Shown one piece after another: positions 55,595 to 64,000 of a stretch of DNA of 64,000 bases (its first letter is position 1; each line of letters begins with the position of its first letter). A model generated the notes under the pieces. It saw only the letters and a list, made by a program, of their open reading frames with translations. It ran no database searches and was not told where the DNA came from. The DNA comes from an uncultured Flavobacteriaceae bacterium (GTDB lineage: Bacteria; Bacteroidota; Bacteroidia; Flavobacteriales; Flavobacteriaceae). The DNA lies in NCBI GenBank assembly GCA_947494565.1, contig CANLVG010000004.1, positions 62,001 through 126,000 of the forward strand. The letters are read 5' to 3'. The position numbers and the translations under genes were made by a program.

Positions 55595-56881
55595 TCAATT
55601 TTTTGAATTTGTTCGAATAGCGGTGGCACGTTGCTTTTTCAATAAGAGGTAATTCGTAAAAAAGAATCCTGCTCCTACAGAAATAAACAGCATACCACGG
55701 ACGACGAAATCGAGATTGGTGTCGAAAAAGCGACAAATGATAAGCGCCGTAATAATCAACAGGCCATAGTTCAGAATACTATAGCTCGACTTATGGATGC
55801 CGATACGAATTGCGAAGAGTCCTAGGGCGGCCACTACGATATTCGTTAAAATCAGGTTGTGAGTGGAACCGATGTCGCGTGTGAGGTACAGTATCCCTAT
55901 AATCAAAAAGGCATATTGGAATAAATTAAAATCCCGAATGTGCTTTTTGATATGCAAATAACCTAGAACAACTATTCCAGCTATATACAGAAGTATTGTC
56001 ATCACTATTTCCATTTCACCGAACAAATCCTTGATAGCCTCTTTCCAGAACCATTCAAAGGTTAGGATCGTCAAAAGGATTACCGTACCCAAAGAGCCTA
56101 TAATCGTATACCCGTTTCTGCGTAGTTTTTGATTTTTAAAGAAAGGGAGTTGCCCAATATTGTACAGCACTCCGAACAAGGCCAAGTACATGATAAATGA
56201 CAATGAATTGCCAGTGGTAAAGGTTCCTAATACCATAACAAGGCTTAAGGGTAAAAGCCAGTTCAATATGCCCGAAATGTTACTTGATGCCTGTTTCTTT
56301 TGCAGGTGTATATAGAAAGGAATCACCCATGCCAATGACAAAAGGTACCACCACGGTGTATGACTATTAAAAAAGTAGCCAAGGTCACAGGCATACCACG
56401 TAATGAGCACCAAGTGTATCAGTACCGCTATGCTCGAGCGCAAAACGTACATTAAGGGAGCGGTAATCGCGACCCAAACCAATAGAAAACTACTCAAATT
56501 ACCGGGAATATTATATATCTGGCTGACCAAGGAAATGGTCGCTCCTACGGATAAGATCAAAAAAGTGGCCGAAGATTCGATCCAGGTGGCACCTTTCTTT
56601 TTGAACAGGCTAAATGCACAAGCGATCTGACCGATTACCATGGGAAGAAAGGCGAAAAAGGTCTTAAGGGTTCTCGGCATGTCATCCCAATTGTGGGCAA
56701 TGATAAGTATAATTCCCAAACCACAGAGCAGGGCTCCTAAGACGCCGAAAATCGTAAATAACCGATTAGGCTTGGCGTCGGTCTTGGTGTGGTAATAAAC
56801 CGAGATCCTTTGAGCGGTTTCCGAATCGATGACTTTGGCTTGCAATAGCTCGGAGAGCTGCCGTTCCAGTTTTGAATTCAT
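55595..56881 (-). CDS. DUF2157 multi-spanning membrane protein
   Basis: 428-residue membrane protein. N-terminal cytoplasmic region of about 45 residues (LERQLSELLQAKVIDSETAQ) typical of DUF2157, then about ten to twelve hydrophobic segments from IFGVLGALLCGLGIILI onwards. Function unknown. It is the first gene of a pair with the GDYXXLXY protein, the conserved arrangement for both families. Confidence 0.88.
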   Translation of the reverse strand: MNSKLERQLSELLQAKVIDSETAQRISVYYHTKTDAKPNRLFTIFGVLGALLCGLGIILIIAHNWDDMPRTLKTFFAFLPMVIGQIACAFSLFKKKGATWIESSATFLILSVGATISLVSQIYNIPGNLSSFLLVWVAITAPLMYVLRSSIAVLIHLVLITWYACDLGYFFNSHTPWWYLLSLAWVIPFYIHLQKKQASSNISGILNWLLPLSLVMVLGTFTTGNSLSFIMYLALFGVLYNIGQLPFFKNQKLRRNGYTIIGSLGTVILLTILTFEWFWKEAIKDLFGEMEIVMTILLYIAGIVVLGYLHIKKHIRDFNLFQYAFLIIGILYLTRDIGSTHNLILTNIVVAALGLFAIRIGIHKSSYSILNYGLLIITALIICRFFDTNLDFVVRGMLFISVGAGFFFTNYLLLKKQRATAIRTNSKN

Positions 56882-56951
56882 GGGATAGCTTTAAAGGTTA
56901 ACGTTTGAAACAAGTTGTAATTGCTTCCAATAGTGGTGTTCTATGTGTAGT

Positions 56952-56983
56952 AACGAGCCTGCTCGGTATGAAGCAGGCTCGTT
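56952..56983 (-). terminator. Hairpin after the YiaAB gene
   Basis: AACGAGCCTGCT (56952-56963) and AGCAGGCTCGTT (56972-56983) pair perfectly over 12 bases with an 8-base loop. It is 5 bases after the YiaAB stop. The T-tract is poor, so it is a terminator or a 3'-end stabilising hairpin. Confidence 0.6.
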
Positions 56984-56987
56984 TAAA

Positions 56988-57446
56988 CTACCAGATGTGA
57001 TCCTCGCTATTGTCCAAAAATTGGATATCTCGGGTGTTTTTCTGAACTGCTACCGCTGCAAATAGACTCAGCGTAAATGACATGGCATAGAATCCTTTTT
57101 CGCTTAAGGCGAGATCGGCGTTCCATAAGCCGATCACAAGCAAGGTTATCGAGGCAATGGTCGTAAACCAACTAATACCGTAGTACATATCACTTACGGG
57201 CATGCCCTCTTGTCTATCACGTACACTTTTTTGCACGGATACCACAGAAAAAAGCCCGAAGAGTAAAATGGTAAAATAATAGCCTTTTTCATTAAGCTCC
57301 ATGTATGCATTCCAAAGGCCGATACAATAAGACACCATTCCGATGAGGAGTGCCATCCATGAAGCTGATACGAAAGCTGAGGTCGGTCTACCCGTGAACT
57401 CTTCCACTTTTTTAACTTCTTTCTTTTCGTTTACTGAATTTTCCAT
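56988..57446 (-). CDS. YiaA/YiaB two-helix membrane protein
   Basis: 152-residue inner-membrane protein with four hydrophobic helices in two similar halves. Each half carries the family phrase GLWNA (CIGLWNAYMELNEKGYY, VIGLWNADLALSEKGFY), typical of YiaAB. Function unknown. Minus-strand CATCTTTG at 57480-57487, one off TAnnTTTG, is a likely promoter 34 bases upstream. Confidence 0.9.
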   Translation of the reverse strand: MENSVNEKKEVKKVEEFTGRPTSAFVSASWMALLIGMVSYCIGLWNAYMELNEKGYYFTILLFGLFSVVSVQKSVRDRQEGMPVSDMYYGISWFTTIASITLLVIGLWNADLALSEKGFYAMSFTLSLFAAVAVQKNTRDIQFLDNSEDHIW

Positions 57447-57605
57447 ACGATTTGATTTAGAAATTTCGATTATTCAGGGCAAAGATGCGGTCGAACCACT
57501 AGTTTTCAAATACTTCTTTTCGAAAATACTTATGATTTATAATGAATTTTTCTATGGTAAATACTTATATTTAAGCATTTTATATAAATATATACTTTTG
57601 ATATA

Positions 57606-59069
57606 ATGAAAAGGTTGATTGCTATTTTAAGCACTTTGACAAGGGAAGAGAAGCAAGAATTTCTACTATATCTCAAACGGAAGAATCGCAGAACGGATGT
57701 CAAAAACGAAAAACTGTTCAAGTTGATCGATGCCGGGAAGACGGAGGGTTTAGATATCACCCTTTACGGAAAACCTGCACGGAATTCCTTTCATGCGTTG
57801 TGTAAACGGTTACAGGATACTTTAATCGATTTTGTGGCCAGCAAGAGCTTTGCGGGGGAAACCTCAGAAGAACTTGAAATTTTAAAATTACTGCTGGCCA
57901 GTCGTATCTTTTTTGAGAAAAAGCAGTATAACGTAGCAATCAAAACCTTGGAAAAGGCTGAAAAAATGGCGCTTCCTCTAGAGCTGTATTCTATACTGAA
58001 CGAAATTTATCATACTAAAATCCAATATGCACATCTAAGTGCCAAATGGGTGCTCAGGGAAGTCATAGTCGCTTCAGAACTGAATATGGAGCTATACCAA
58101 CAAGATTTTCGATTGAATCGCGCCTATGCGGTCATTAAATCGCGATTGCGGGAATCGGCGAACGCTTCGGTTCAAGAAATCGTTCAGAACACCTTTTCGG
58201 AGTTCCGGATCGAACTAAACGAGGCACTCACCTATAAATCACTATTTCAGTTGATGGAGCTTATGGCCACTGCTGCAAAATTGCAAAGTGATTTTTATTC
58301 GATTTCTCCATTCGTTCTTGAGTTGTATACGATTGTCAAAAAAAAGAGCGGTATGAAGAACAAGCACCGTTATTATCACTTGAACATATTGAATTTGCTA
58401 GCAGTGGCCCAATTCAGGAATAAGAGATTCGAGGCATCTATGAAGTTTACCACACAATTGGAACTGGAAATGGGAAGGGTCAACACTTATGATTACAAGC
58501 GCTTTTCCGAAAAGTTAGCGACCTTGAAGGCACTGAACTACAATTATACCGGGAAGCCTACCGAAGCCCTGCAAATATTGAATGGATTCAAGGGTCAGTC
58601 GTTAGATATTTTGCTTTTGACCGCCATGTGTCTGTTTCAGCAAAATCGTTTTTCCGAGGCGTATCAGTTAATCAAAGACCTCAATCACACCGATGTTTTT
58701 TATGAGAAAAAAATGGGTTGGATTTGGGTGGTCAAAAAGAACCTAATCGACATTCTCTTGCTTACGGAGCTGGATAAATTGGATTTGGTTCTTTTGCGAC
58801 TGTCACGGTTCAAAAGAAAGTTTTCGAAACTCCTTAGAGCAAGGGGAGAAGAACGGGTGTTGACTTTTGTAAACTTGATCAGTAAGTACTATGAGTATCC
58901 GAAACAGGTGGAAACACAAGAATTCAAGAACGAAGTGGAAAACTCGTTCGAATGGATCGGACCCGACCAAGAGGATATTTTTGTAATGAGTTTTTACGCA
59001 TGGCTAAAAGCCAAAATGGAAGGTGAAAATCTCTATGGAATTACACTGAAACTGGTCGGGCATATTTAA
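57606..59069 (+). CDS. Unrecognised cytoplasmic helical-repeat protein
   Basis: 487-residue protein without leader or membrane segment. It is rich in helices with TPR-like spacing (for example FFEKKQYNVAIKTLEKAEK, FQQNRFSEAYQLIKDL), and the basic opening LTREEKQEFLLYLKRKNRR resembles a small DNA/RNA-binding or docking region. I do not know a named family. TATACTTTTG ends 5 bases before the ATG, which would make the mRNA nearly leaderless; another possible -7 element (TATATTTA) is at 57566-57573. A similar C-terminal half is expected in Bacteroidota-specific proteins. Confidence 0.7.
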   Translation: MKRLIAILSTLTREEKQEFLLYLKRKNRRTDVKNEKLFKLIDAGKTEGLDITLYGKPARNSFHALCKRLQDTLIDFVASKSFAGETSEELEILKLLLASRIFFEKKQYNVAIKTLEKAEKMALPLELYSILNEIYHTKIQYAHLSAKWVLREVIVASELNMELYQQDFRLNRAYAVIKSRLRESANASVQEIVQNTFSEFRIELNEALTYKSLFQLMELMATAAKLQSDFYSISPFVLELYTIVKKKSGMKNKHRYYHLNILNLLAVAQFRNKRFEASMKFTTQLELEMGRVNTYDYKRFSEKLATLKALNYNYTGKPTEALQILNGFKGQSLDILLLTAMCLFQQNRFSEAYQLIKDLNHTDVFYEKKMGWIWVVKKNLIDILLLTELDKLDLVLLRLSRFKRKFSKLLRARGEERVLTFVNLISKYYEYPKQVETQEFKNEVENSFEWIGPDQEDIFVMSFYAWLKAKMEGENLYGITLKLVGHI

Positions 59070-59286
59070 TGATCCTGAAAATTGAACCTCGTGTGGCCAA
59101 AAAGGGTTTGGTCTAAAATAGGGGGTTGTTCAGCTTGTAGAAAGCGTATACCTTTTTTTTAAAAAATACTATCGATACAATGAAAAATCGATTTTGTCCA
59201 TTCGTTGTATGCCTTGATTTTATCGGTAAACGGAAAACGGGGTTTGGGTGTGTTGTCTTTTTATTACAAAAAGAAAGGGCTATTTG

Positions 59287-59703
59287 CTACGCTGTTCTTT
59301 CGATAATTTGCGCTGCCCATTCGTATGCCTTTTCCAAATCATCAAAAACACGGATGGGCTTTTTCATGAACAGTTTTTCCAAAACGGCCAAGGTACGCCT
59401 TCGATTGTTTTGTGATACGATGGCATAGGCTTTAAGATTCGGAAATAGTTTTATAGCCTCGTAATACCCCAGAGGATCAATGGAATAGGAGTGAATTCGG
59501 TTGGAAATATAGACAAAGGGAGTGTCGTTTCCATAAACATTTTCAGCGATTCGTAGCATGTCGGCCACTTTTTCAAAGGTGACGTGGGTACCTTCACTTA
59601 CCTCTGAAATAGAGATATTTTTATAGAATACGAACCTTCCAAGGTCCAATTTATGTTCTGCTACAGGTTGTTGTTTTAAGTCAGCTATCGTGTTCATCCC
59701 CAA
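59287..59703 (-). CDS. Small STAS-like cytoplasmic protein
   Basis: 138-residue soluble alpha/beta protein. Strand-helix pattern (HKLDLGRFVFYKNISISEV, then FVYISNRIHSYSID, then LKAYAIVSQNNRRR) looks like the SpoIIAA/STAS fold, but no phosphorylatable serine motif is certain. Function unknown. Start ATG at 59703, or 59697 two codons later. A perfect palindrome starts 4 bases before the gene, so it is probably tightly regulated. It is monocistronic; a clear terminator was not found. Confidence 0.6.
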   Translation of the reverse strand: MGMNTIADLKQQPVAEHKLDLGRFVFYKNISISEVSEGTHVTFEKVADMLRIAENVYGNDTPFVYISNRIHSYSIDPLGYYEAIKLFPNLKAYAIVSQNNRRRTLAVLEKLFMKKPIRVFDDLEKAYEWAAQIIERTA

Positions 59704-59706
59704 TTA

Positions 59707-59725
59707 TGATACCTTTAAGGTATCA
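59707..59725 (-). promoter_or_regulatory. Perfect 19-base palindrome before STAS-like gene
   Basis: TGATACCTT-T-AAGGTATCA at 59707-59725: 9-base arms around one central base. It is 4 bases upstream of the ATG and next to a TTAATTTG promoter-like element on the minus strand. A size and symmetry expected of a dimeric repressor site. Confidence 0.5.
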
Positions 59726-59798
59726 AATTAACTTGGAATTCCGTCAAAGCTTTACTTTAGTTATTGACTACTTGTTAACGGTAGGGAAGCGAATACTT

Positions 59799-60746
59799 TT
59801 AATCGTTACTATCGAAAAGAATAACCTCATATTCGAAATCCAGAGCTTCACCATCGACACCCACATTTTGAAGAGCGACAGTGTAGGAAGTATCCCCGTC
59901 GAGTGCACCGAGATTTATTTCGGGTACCCATACAATGGTTCGGTCTCCATAGGCATTGTCCAAAGCTTCGATGGATAGTGCTATGGTTTCGTTATTTGGA
60001 GTGCGCATGGTAATGCTGGTCTCAGTAAAATCGGCATCTCTAATTGAAAAGGACCACCTCGGGTACACCAATTGTTGTGGCGCATATCCTTTTGGGGGCC
60101 AAGAAACGAAGTCGGGAGCATCGGATGGTGGTGTTCCGCTATTGCCCAGTACCCAGATAGCATTAGTAGCATCGGTGTTTCCGATGCCAATCTCTTGCAG
60201 CCTCGGCCACAATAGCCATCTTCTATGACCCACTGGACCGTTTGAGGCTCCGGCATCTCTCATATAGGAATCGACCGCTTCCGCATTTCGTGTCTGGGTC
60301 AACAACGAATTGCCGGCCCCTTCTTTGCCCGCTTCTGTATAACATGACCAGGTATTCGGCGGAAAATGGTCTAAAGTACCATTTGATTTCATCATTAAGG
60401 CGGCGTCCTGAGCCTTCTCGCTTTTTGAGCTGTTTTCGGATATGGTATTGTTCAGACCGACAGCTTGTCTGAAGTATGCAATACGCATCAAAATCTTATC
60501 TATGGTTGCCTGAGGAACTTCACCGGCAGTACAGGAAGTGTCATCTCCTGACCAGGCGACATCACCTGTGGTACTTCGAGAGGCGAGGTAATACTCCTCA
60601 TATAGTTTTTGGGCCGCGGAGCGGGCAGTCAGGTTTACCTCTTGCTCTAGTTGCTGCACTTCCTCCAGGACGGCCGAATCTTTGCTGCAGGAATTTAAAA
60701 CGAAAAGGGAAACTAATAGAAATAGGGTAGGGTTAAAGAGACGCAT
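59799..60746 (-). CDS. CAP (SCP/PR1-like) domain lipoprotein
   Basis: 315-residue lipoprotein: leader RLFNPTLFLLVSLFVLNS then C. From about 85 to 240 there is a CAP superfamily domain: KILMRIAYFRQAVGLN opening helix, His in GTLDHFPPNTWSCY, Glu in EAGKEGAGNS, and the second His-Arg region GPVGHRRWLLWP. A beta-rich tail follows. CAP proteins bind lipids or act as proteases in various settings; function here is unknown. Surface or outer-membrane lipoprotein. Confidence 0.85.
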   Translation of the reverse strand: MRLFNPTLFLLVSLFVLNSCSKDSAVLEEVQQLEQEVNLTARSAAQKLYEEYYLASRSTTGDVAWSGDDTSCTAGEVPQATIDKILMRIAYFRQAVGLNNTISENSSKSEKAQDAALMMKSNGTLDHFPPNTWSCYTEAGKEGAGNSLLTQTRNAEAVDSYMRDAGASNGPVGHRRWLLWPRLQEIGIGNTDATNAIWVLGNSGTPPSDAPDFVSWPPKGYAPQQLVYPRWSFSIRDADFTETSITMRTPNNETIALSIEALDNAYGDRTIVWVPEINLGALDGDTSYTVALQNVGVDGEALDFEYEVILFDSND

Positions 60747-60913
60747 GGTAAAAGCATTTGGGTTATTTGCTAAACGCCGAAAAATGCAATTCGGTATAAA
60801 CTTTTCGACGAGTGGTTAGGGAACGCAAATTTTAGGTGCGGAGAGTTGTCTTTAAAATGGAGGACAACATCTGAAGTATGATGAAAAATTCAGGCATGTT
60901 GGAAAATGGATGG

Positions 60914-61399
60914 TTACGGTTCCAATACACCCAAAAATTGTAGTGAGGAAACTTCTTGGAGTTCCAACTTTGAAGTATCGAAGGTACCTTCAAGAGGAAG
61001 GTAATAGGACAAATCACACGGAATCTTGGTCAATTCCGCAGAAAAATCAACCACTACGGAATCGTTTGCGGATAGGTAAATGGTATATTGAAAATTAGAT
61101 GCGTTGGGGATAAAAAGCTGAATGGTATTGTCTAACATTCGTATGTCAGCATCAGGAACCGCAAATTCATCGGCAGGATTAAAAACAAAACCCGTATTTG
61201 GAAGATTTCCCATTACCTTAATGTCATCTGGATTCAATGTCCCGTTTTCAAATAAGTTGGTATTGTTAGCATCTACCAATTTTAAAAATAGCGTGGGAAA
61301 GGCAGGGTCAAAAAGGGCACAATCAATTGCATCACCATTGTCATTTGAACAATTTGAACACGATAGTACGATTAGAATCAGCGCAAAAACAGTCCTCAT
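60914..61399 (-). CDS. Lipoprotein of unknown function
   Basis: 161-residue protein: leader RTVFALILIVLS then C, followed by S-N-C. The mature part is beta-rich (PTLFLKLVDANNTNLFENG; IQLFIPNASNFQYTIYLS) and resembles small Bacteroidota lipoproteins of immunoglobulin-like fold. No named family recognised. Start at 61399 chosen since the longer frame has an unrelated 29-residue lead. Same strand and spacing as the CAP gene below it (168 bases), perhaps co-expressed. Confidence 0.65.
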   Translation of the reverse strand: MRTVFALILIVLSCSNCSNDNGDAIDCALFDPAFPTLFLKLVDANNTNLFENGTLNPDDIKVMGNLPNTGFVFNPADEFAVPDADIRMLDNTIQLFIPNASNFQYTIYLSANDSVVVDFSAELTKIPCDLSYYLPLEGTFDTSKLELQEVSSLQFLGVLEP

Positions 61400-61535
61400 A
61401 TACCAGCTATTACTCGGTTCGGTCATTACTAAGATGAAGGAATCGTTAAAAGGTTGCCTCTGGAGGCAATGCAATCGATATGGCAAGGGTAAGCTCGTTC
61501 GACGCTAGTTTTATGCGTATGGATACAATGAACCA

Positions 61536-62123
61536 TTACGGTTGTTCCACGTTAGCTTCTTGGGTGATTTTATCGGATTTGTATAATTCGATGGCCTTCA
61601 CATAGTTCTGTGCACCTTCCATTGTCATATCATTGATAAAGCCATCGAGTTCCGGATGGTTCTTTTTCGTCCAACTCACCAAAGTATCCCTTTCTGCTTG
61701 CCATGCGTTCCAGTCGGCATCTTTACATTCCAGTTCTTCTATTTTTGAGATTTTACCTGAATCAAAGGAGATACCGTACCGACACTGCATTGGGTCGTTT
61801 TTTAAAAACTCGTGACGCCCTGAACTTATAGATATTGACGCAACAATCCGCTTGCCACTTTCTTCTAATTCGACAACTTCATAAGAGGTTCTAAAGACGG
61901 AATCCCATTTGAACACCTCGTAAAAACTTTCACGGGTATAGGGCATGATATAATCTCCGGCGGTAATCGTAATACTATCTGCAATCAGTGTTTTGATTTT
62001 AGTGAAGTTCCTAGCATCCCGAGCACCATAATAGTCAGTAATGATCTCTTGGCGGGATAATTGTTTATCGCCACAAGCCATTAACGTACAGAAGAGACTG
62101 GCTAAAAGAAATAGGTGTTTCAT
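61536..62123 (-). CDS. NTF2-like lipoprotein
   Basis: 195-residue lipoprotein: leader KHLFLLASLFCTLMA then C. The first domain (about 22-115) looks NTF2/SnoaL-like: helix ITDYYGARDARNFTKIKTL, strand DSITITAG, SGKRIVASISISSGRHEFL. The rest is helical with acidic residues. Function unknown. It is separated from its downstream neighbour by 136 bases. Confidence 0.65.
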   Translation of the reverse strand: MKHLFLLASLFCTLMACGDKQLSRQEIITDYYGARDARNFTKIKTLIADSITITAGDYIMPYTRESFYEVFKWDSVFRTSYEVVELEESGKRIVASISISSGRHEFLKNDPMQCRYGISFDSGKISKIEELECKDADWNAWQAERDTLVSWTKKNHPELDGFINDMTMEGAQNYVKAIELYKSDKITQEANVEQP

Positions 62124-62163
62124 TGGTTTATTTGTTCTTTTTTGAAACTAGGTTCATGGTAAA

Positions 62164-62676
62164 TTAGTCATCATAAATCGAACCAAGCGGCTTAAGGTAT
62201 TTATCAAAACCAATTTCCTTGCAGAAAGCGTGTATGCTTTTCCTTGCTATTGGGCTGAAACCCTTTGCCGGATAGGAGTAGTCTTCATTGACTTTGATGT
62301 ATTTTTTTGAGATGGCGGGGATTTCCAGCGATGATATCAAATAATTACAATCTAGACAAACGCTGATGGCAGCTAGAATTTCATCTTTAGCATAATAAAC
62401 TACAGCAAAATGTGGGTCAAAGCAAGAGGCAGTAGTTGTTCCATAGCTTTGGTCAGAAGTAAATAGTTCTTCCAGGTTATCAACTTGAGATCGATTTAGT
62501 TCAATGGTATTCGCTATTTTTTCTTTTGCATTTTCCAAACAAACGTCGATTTTAAGCCCTCCCTCACCTTGATATTCGTATGCTAAAACTTTATCATAGT
62601 GTAATAGGGAAAATGGATTGTTCTGTCCTACTAAAATAAGAGGCAAGAACAGTATAATAATACGTAGACTTTTCAT
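62164..62676 (-). CDS. Secreted protein of unknown function
   Basis: 170-residue protein with a leader KSLRIIILFLPLILVGQ. The mature part has four cysteines (DVCLE, ASCFD, SVCLDC) and HAFCKEI near the end, so at least one disulfide is probable. No family recognised. It is 36 bases downstream of the DUF695/RraB gene and probably co-transcribed. Confidence 0.65.
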   Translation of the reverse strand: MKSLRIIILFLPLILVGQNNPFSLLHYDKVLAYEYQGEGGLKIDVCLENAKEKIANTIELNRSQVDNLEELFTSDQSYGTTTASCFDPHFAVVYYAKDEILAAISVCLDCNYLISSLEIPAISKKYIKVNEDYSYPAKGFSPIARKSIHAFCKEIGFDKYLKPLGSIYDD

Positions 62677-62712
62677 GTAACACTATTCATGGGACTTTGC
62701 TCCTCCCAATTC

Positions 62713-63531
62713 CTATTTTTCCACTGACGTTTCCCAACCATCATATGTTCCATGATTGATTTTCGCAATTTTTCGTAAGCTAGTGGTTATGGGATAGATT
62801 GAATTTATATCCACCTTGTCGTTTCTCCAAATCCGCAGCTCAAAGGGGAGTTCACTTTTTTTATTCGTTCCTGAGAATTCAATGGTAAAATCTAGCTGCG
62901 CCACCTCGGCCTCACATTTCTTCAAGTCGGTTTCGGTCTTAAAATATAACCAGTGATCTACTCTTCTCTTTTTTATCAATTTATCGCCTGCTTCCTCGAG
63001 GTTGGCCACTACGGACTGGTCGCCCATATAGTTTTTGATGTCTTCATTCGGATAAAGAAAATCGGTGTAGTAGCTCCAGAGACTATCCGCCTTTAGATGA
63101 ATATAATACTCGTAATCAGGATAGTTTTCAGTGTAAAATTCCTCCAGTTTTTCCTTTATTCCTGTAGGGTCTGTTAGGTAGTAATACTGCAACCTTTCCT
63201 TCTTGTGCGTAAAAGAACCCACGAGTAGGACCTTGGTTTGCCGGCCGATTAATTCCGTAAGCTCATCTTCAACTTTGTGAAGTAGTGTAAAGGTCTTTTT
63301 TTCCGGAAAACCATCTTCCCTTGAGGTTTCATAGGTAAGTCCTGTTACCAAAACATGTTCAAAATCGGAAACAGGCGAATCATCTATGAGATCCATTCGA
63401 ATCGTTGTGGAGCCTGGAGTACCATTTTCATATGATGCGATATAAGAATCCCATTGCTCATTCGCGGTCTGGCCATATACCATTGAAACGGTATAGAAAA
63501 CCAAAGTGATGAGGGCTATTTTGTTTTTCAT
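62713..63531 (-). CDS. DUF695 and RraB-like domain secreted protein
   Basis: 272-residue protein with leader KNKIALITLVFYTVSMVYGQ. Residues about 24-150 match DUF695 (EQWDSYIASYENG, HVLVTGLTYETSREDGFPE, YYYLTDPTGIKEKLEEF). About 160-240 match the RraB fold (GDKLIKKRRVDHWLYFKTE, LKKCEAEVAQLDFTIE). This pair of domains is found in Bacteroidota; RraB itself inhibits RNase E in enterobacteria, but this one is exported and so must do something else. Promoter TATCTTTG at 63568-63575. Confidence 0.75.
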   Translation of the reverse strand: MKNKIALITLVFYTVSMVYGQTANEQWDSYIASYENGTPGSTTIRMDLIDDSPVSDFEHVLVTGLTYETSREDGFPEKKTFTLLHKVEDELTELIGRQTKVLLVGSFTHKKERLQYYYLTDPTGIKEKLEEFYTENYPDYEYYIHLKADSLWSYYTDFLYPNEDIKNYMGDQSVVANLEEAGDKLIKKRRVDHWLYFKTETDLKKCEAEVAQLDFTIEFSGTNKKSELPFELRIWRNDKVDINSIYPITTSLRKIAKINHGTYDGWETSVEK

Positions 63532-63567
63532 GTTCTGTTCTTACATTAATTCCTATACCAATTCATT

Positions 63568-63575
63568 CAAAGATA
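63568..63575 (-). promoter_or_regulatory. Promoter element of DUF695/RraB gene
   Basis: Minus-strand TATCTTTG, exact TAnnTTTG, 37 bases before the ATG at 63531. No other gene fits it. Confidence 0.5.
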
Positions 63576-63799
63576 TGCCCAAATCCGATAATTTAGGTTT
63601 TTCTATTGAATTCCGTGCTTGAGGAATCGATGAACGACCTCTTTTTCCGGTTAAGGGTTTTTGGGGTCGAATACCGTTATCGGCGCTTTTTTACACTTTA
63701 TCCGAACTTGGGTCGGTTAACGACTATTTTGTCTGGTTGGGCGAACGAAACCCCGATAAAATAGGGTCTGCGAGTTTTATATATATAAAACAAACAGTC

Positions 63800-64000
63800 A
63801 TGAAAACTATCGCAACTTTAATCTTTGTTCTTTTTATCGGAGTAACCGCTCAAGCGCAAACCGCTACTGAAGAGGTTACGATAGCGACCATTGAAATGAC
63901 TGTAGTAGATGCCACCGAAAACAACGAGACTACTTTAGAGACCGCTCAGGAAGTTGCTCGCTTGTACATGTACAGCAACGCTCGTGTAAAGAAAGCCTTG
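63800..64000 (+). CDS. Secreted small protein, truncated by window end
   Basis: 67 codons visible and still open at the window edge. Leader KTIATLIFVLFIGVTAQAQ with A-x-A cleavage. The mature part begins Thr/Glu-rich (TATEEVTIATIEMTVV), then a helix with E-V-A-R-L-Y-M. No family recognised. It is a typical exported Flavobacteriaceae small protein. The 268-base region between it and the DUF695/RraB gene carries no other gene. Confidence 0.7.
   Translation, partial: MKTIATLIFVLFIGVTAQAQTATEEVTIATIEMTVVDATENNETTLETAQEVARLYMYSNARVKKAL

Noticed and set aside
1-64000. tRNA, rRNA, CRISPR, prophage or intact insertion sequence
   Set aside because: No T-loop/anticodon arm, spaced direct repeats, transposase or phage structural gene was seen in any gap.

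Overview
The window is chromosomal DNA of a marine-type member of the Flavobacteriaceae (Bacteroidota). The evidence is family content (TPR-LytS/LytTR pairs, tandem VPS10/BNR propeller proteins, DUF1080 lipoproteins, GMC oxidoreductases with a gluconate-dehydrogenase subunit 3, a PhzF protein, a class I NrdAB). Several genes also carry the Bacteroidota promoter element TAnnTTTG 10-40 bases upstream of their start, with no Shine-Dalgarno sequence. I see no rRNA, tRNA, CRISPR array, prophage or intact insertion sequence. The genus cannot be fixed from the sequence alone.

Layout. 0-10 kb: intergenic repeat copies, a FrnE-like DsbA protein, two tandem ~1050-residue secreted Asp-box propeller proteins, a secreted sulfatase and a HemJ-like membrane protein. 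10-26 kb: housekeeping and accessory genes, including an NtrY-like kinase, PhzF, enoyl-CoA hydratase, a PA0069-type radical SAM protein behind a perfect 16-bp-arm palindrome, a YCII/ECF sigma pair, a Tat-exported Gfo/Idh protein, an HD hydrolase/PlsC pair, bacilliredoxin, a TerB-J-domain protein, HupE-like, dCMP deaminase, an S41 protease and MarC. 26-31 kb: a TPR-LytS/LytTR two-component system beside a 55-residue secreted peptide gene and an unknown protein, then about 1 kb without a convincing gene. 31-37 kb: nrdB-nrdA, two very small minus-strand membrane-protein genes ending in their own terminator, and a stand-alone type 2 TrpB.

37-52 kb is the most coherent accessory region. It contains three GMC oxidoreductases with an Fe-S type cysteine motif, one Tat-signal small subunit, three xylose-isomerase-like TIM-barrel proteins, a NupG-like transporter, a Gfo/Idh/MocA dehydrogenase and two tandem DUF1080 lipoproteins. 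I read it as a pathway that oxidises sugars or glycosides in the cell envelope (probably at C3), cleaves the keto-glycoside, imports the product and isomerises or reduces it. Both divergent promoter regions of this island share the same inverted CCCTAnATTTA-type motif pair, which suggests common control.

52-64 kb: yicC-gmk-nadD, a sialidase, membrane proteins (GDYXXLXY type, DUF2157, YiaAB), an unrecognised 487-residue protein, a small STAS-like protein behind a perfect 19-bp palindrome, and a run of minus-strand secreted or lipoprotein genes (CAP domain, NTF2-like, DUF695/RraB and two unknown). The window ends inside a secreted-protein gene.

Many start codons were moved downstream from the longest open frame. 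In those cases the extra N-terminal stretch translates a TAnnTTTG promoter, a terminator or the preceding gene.
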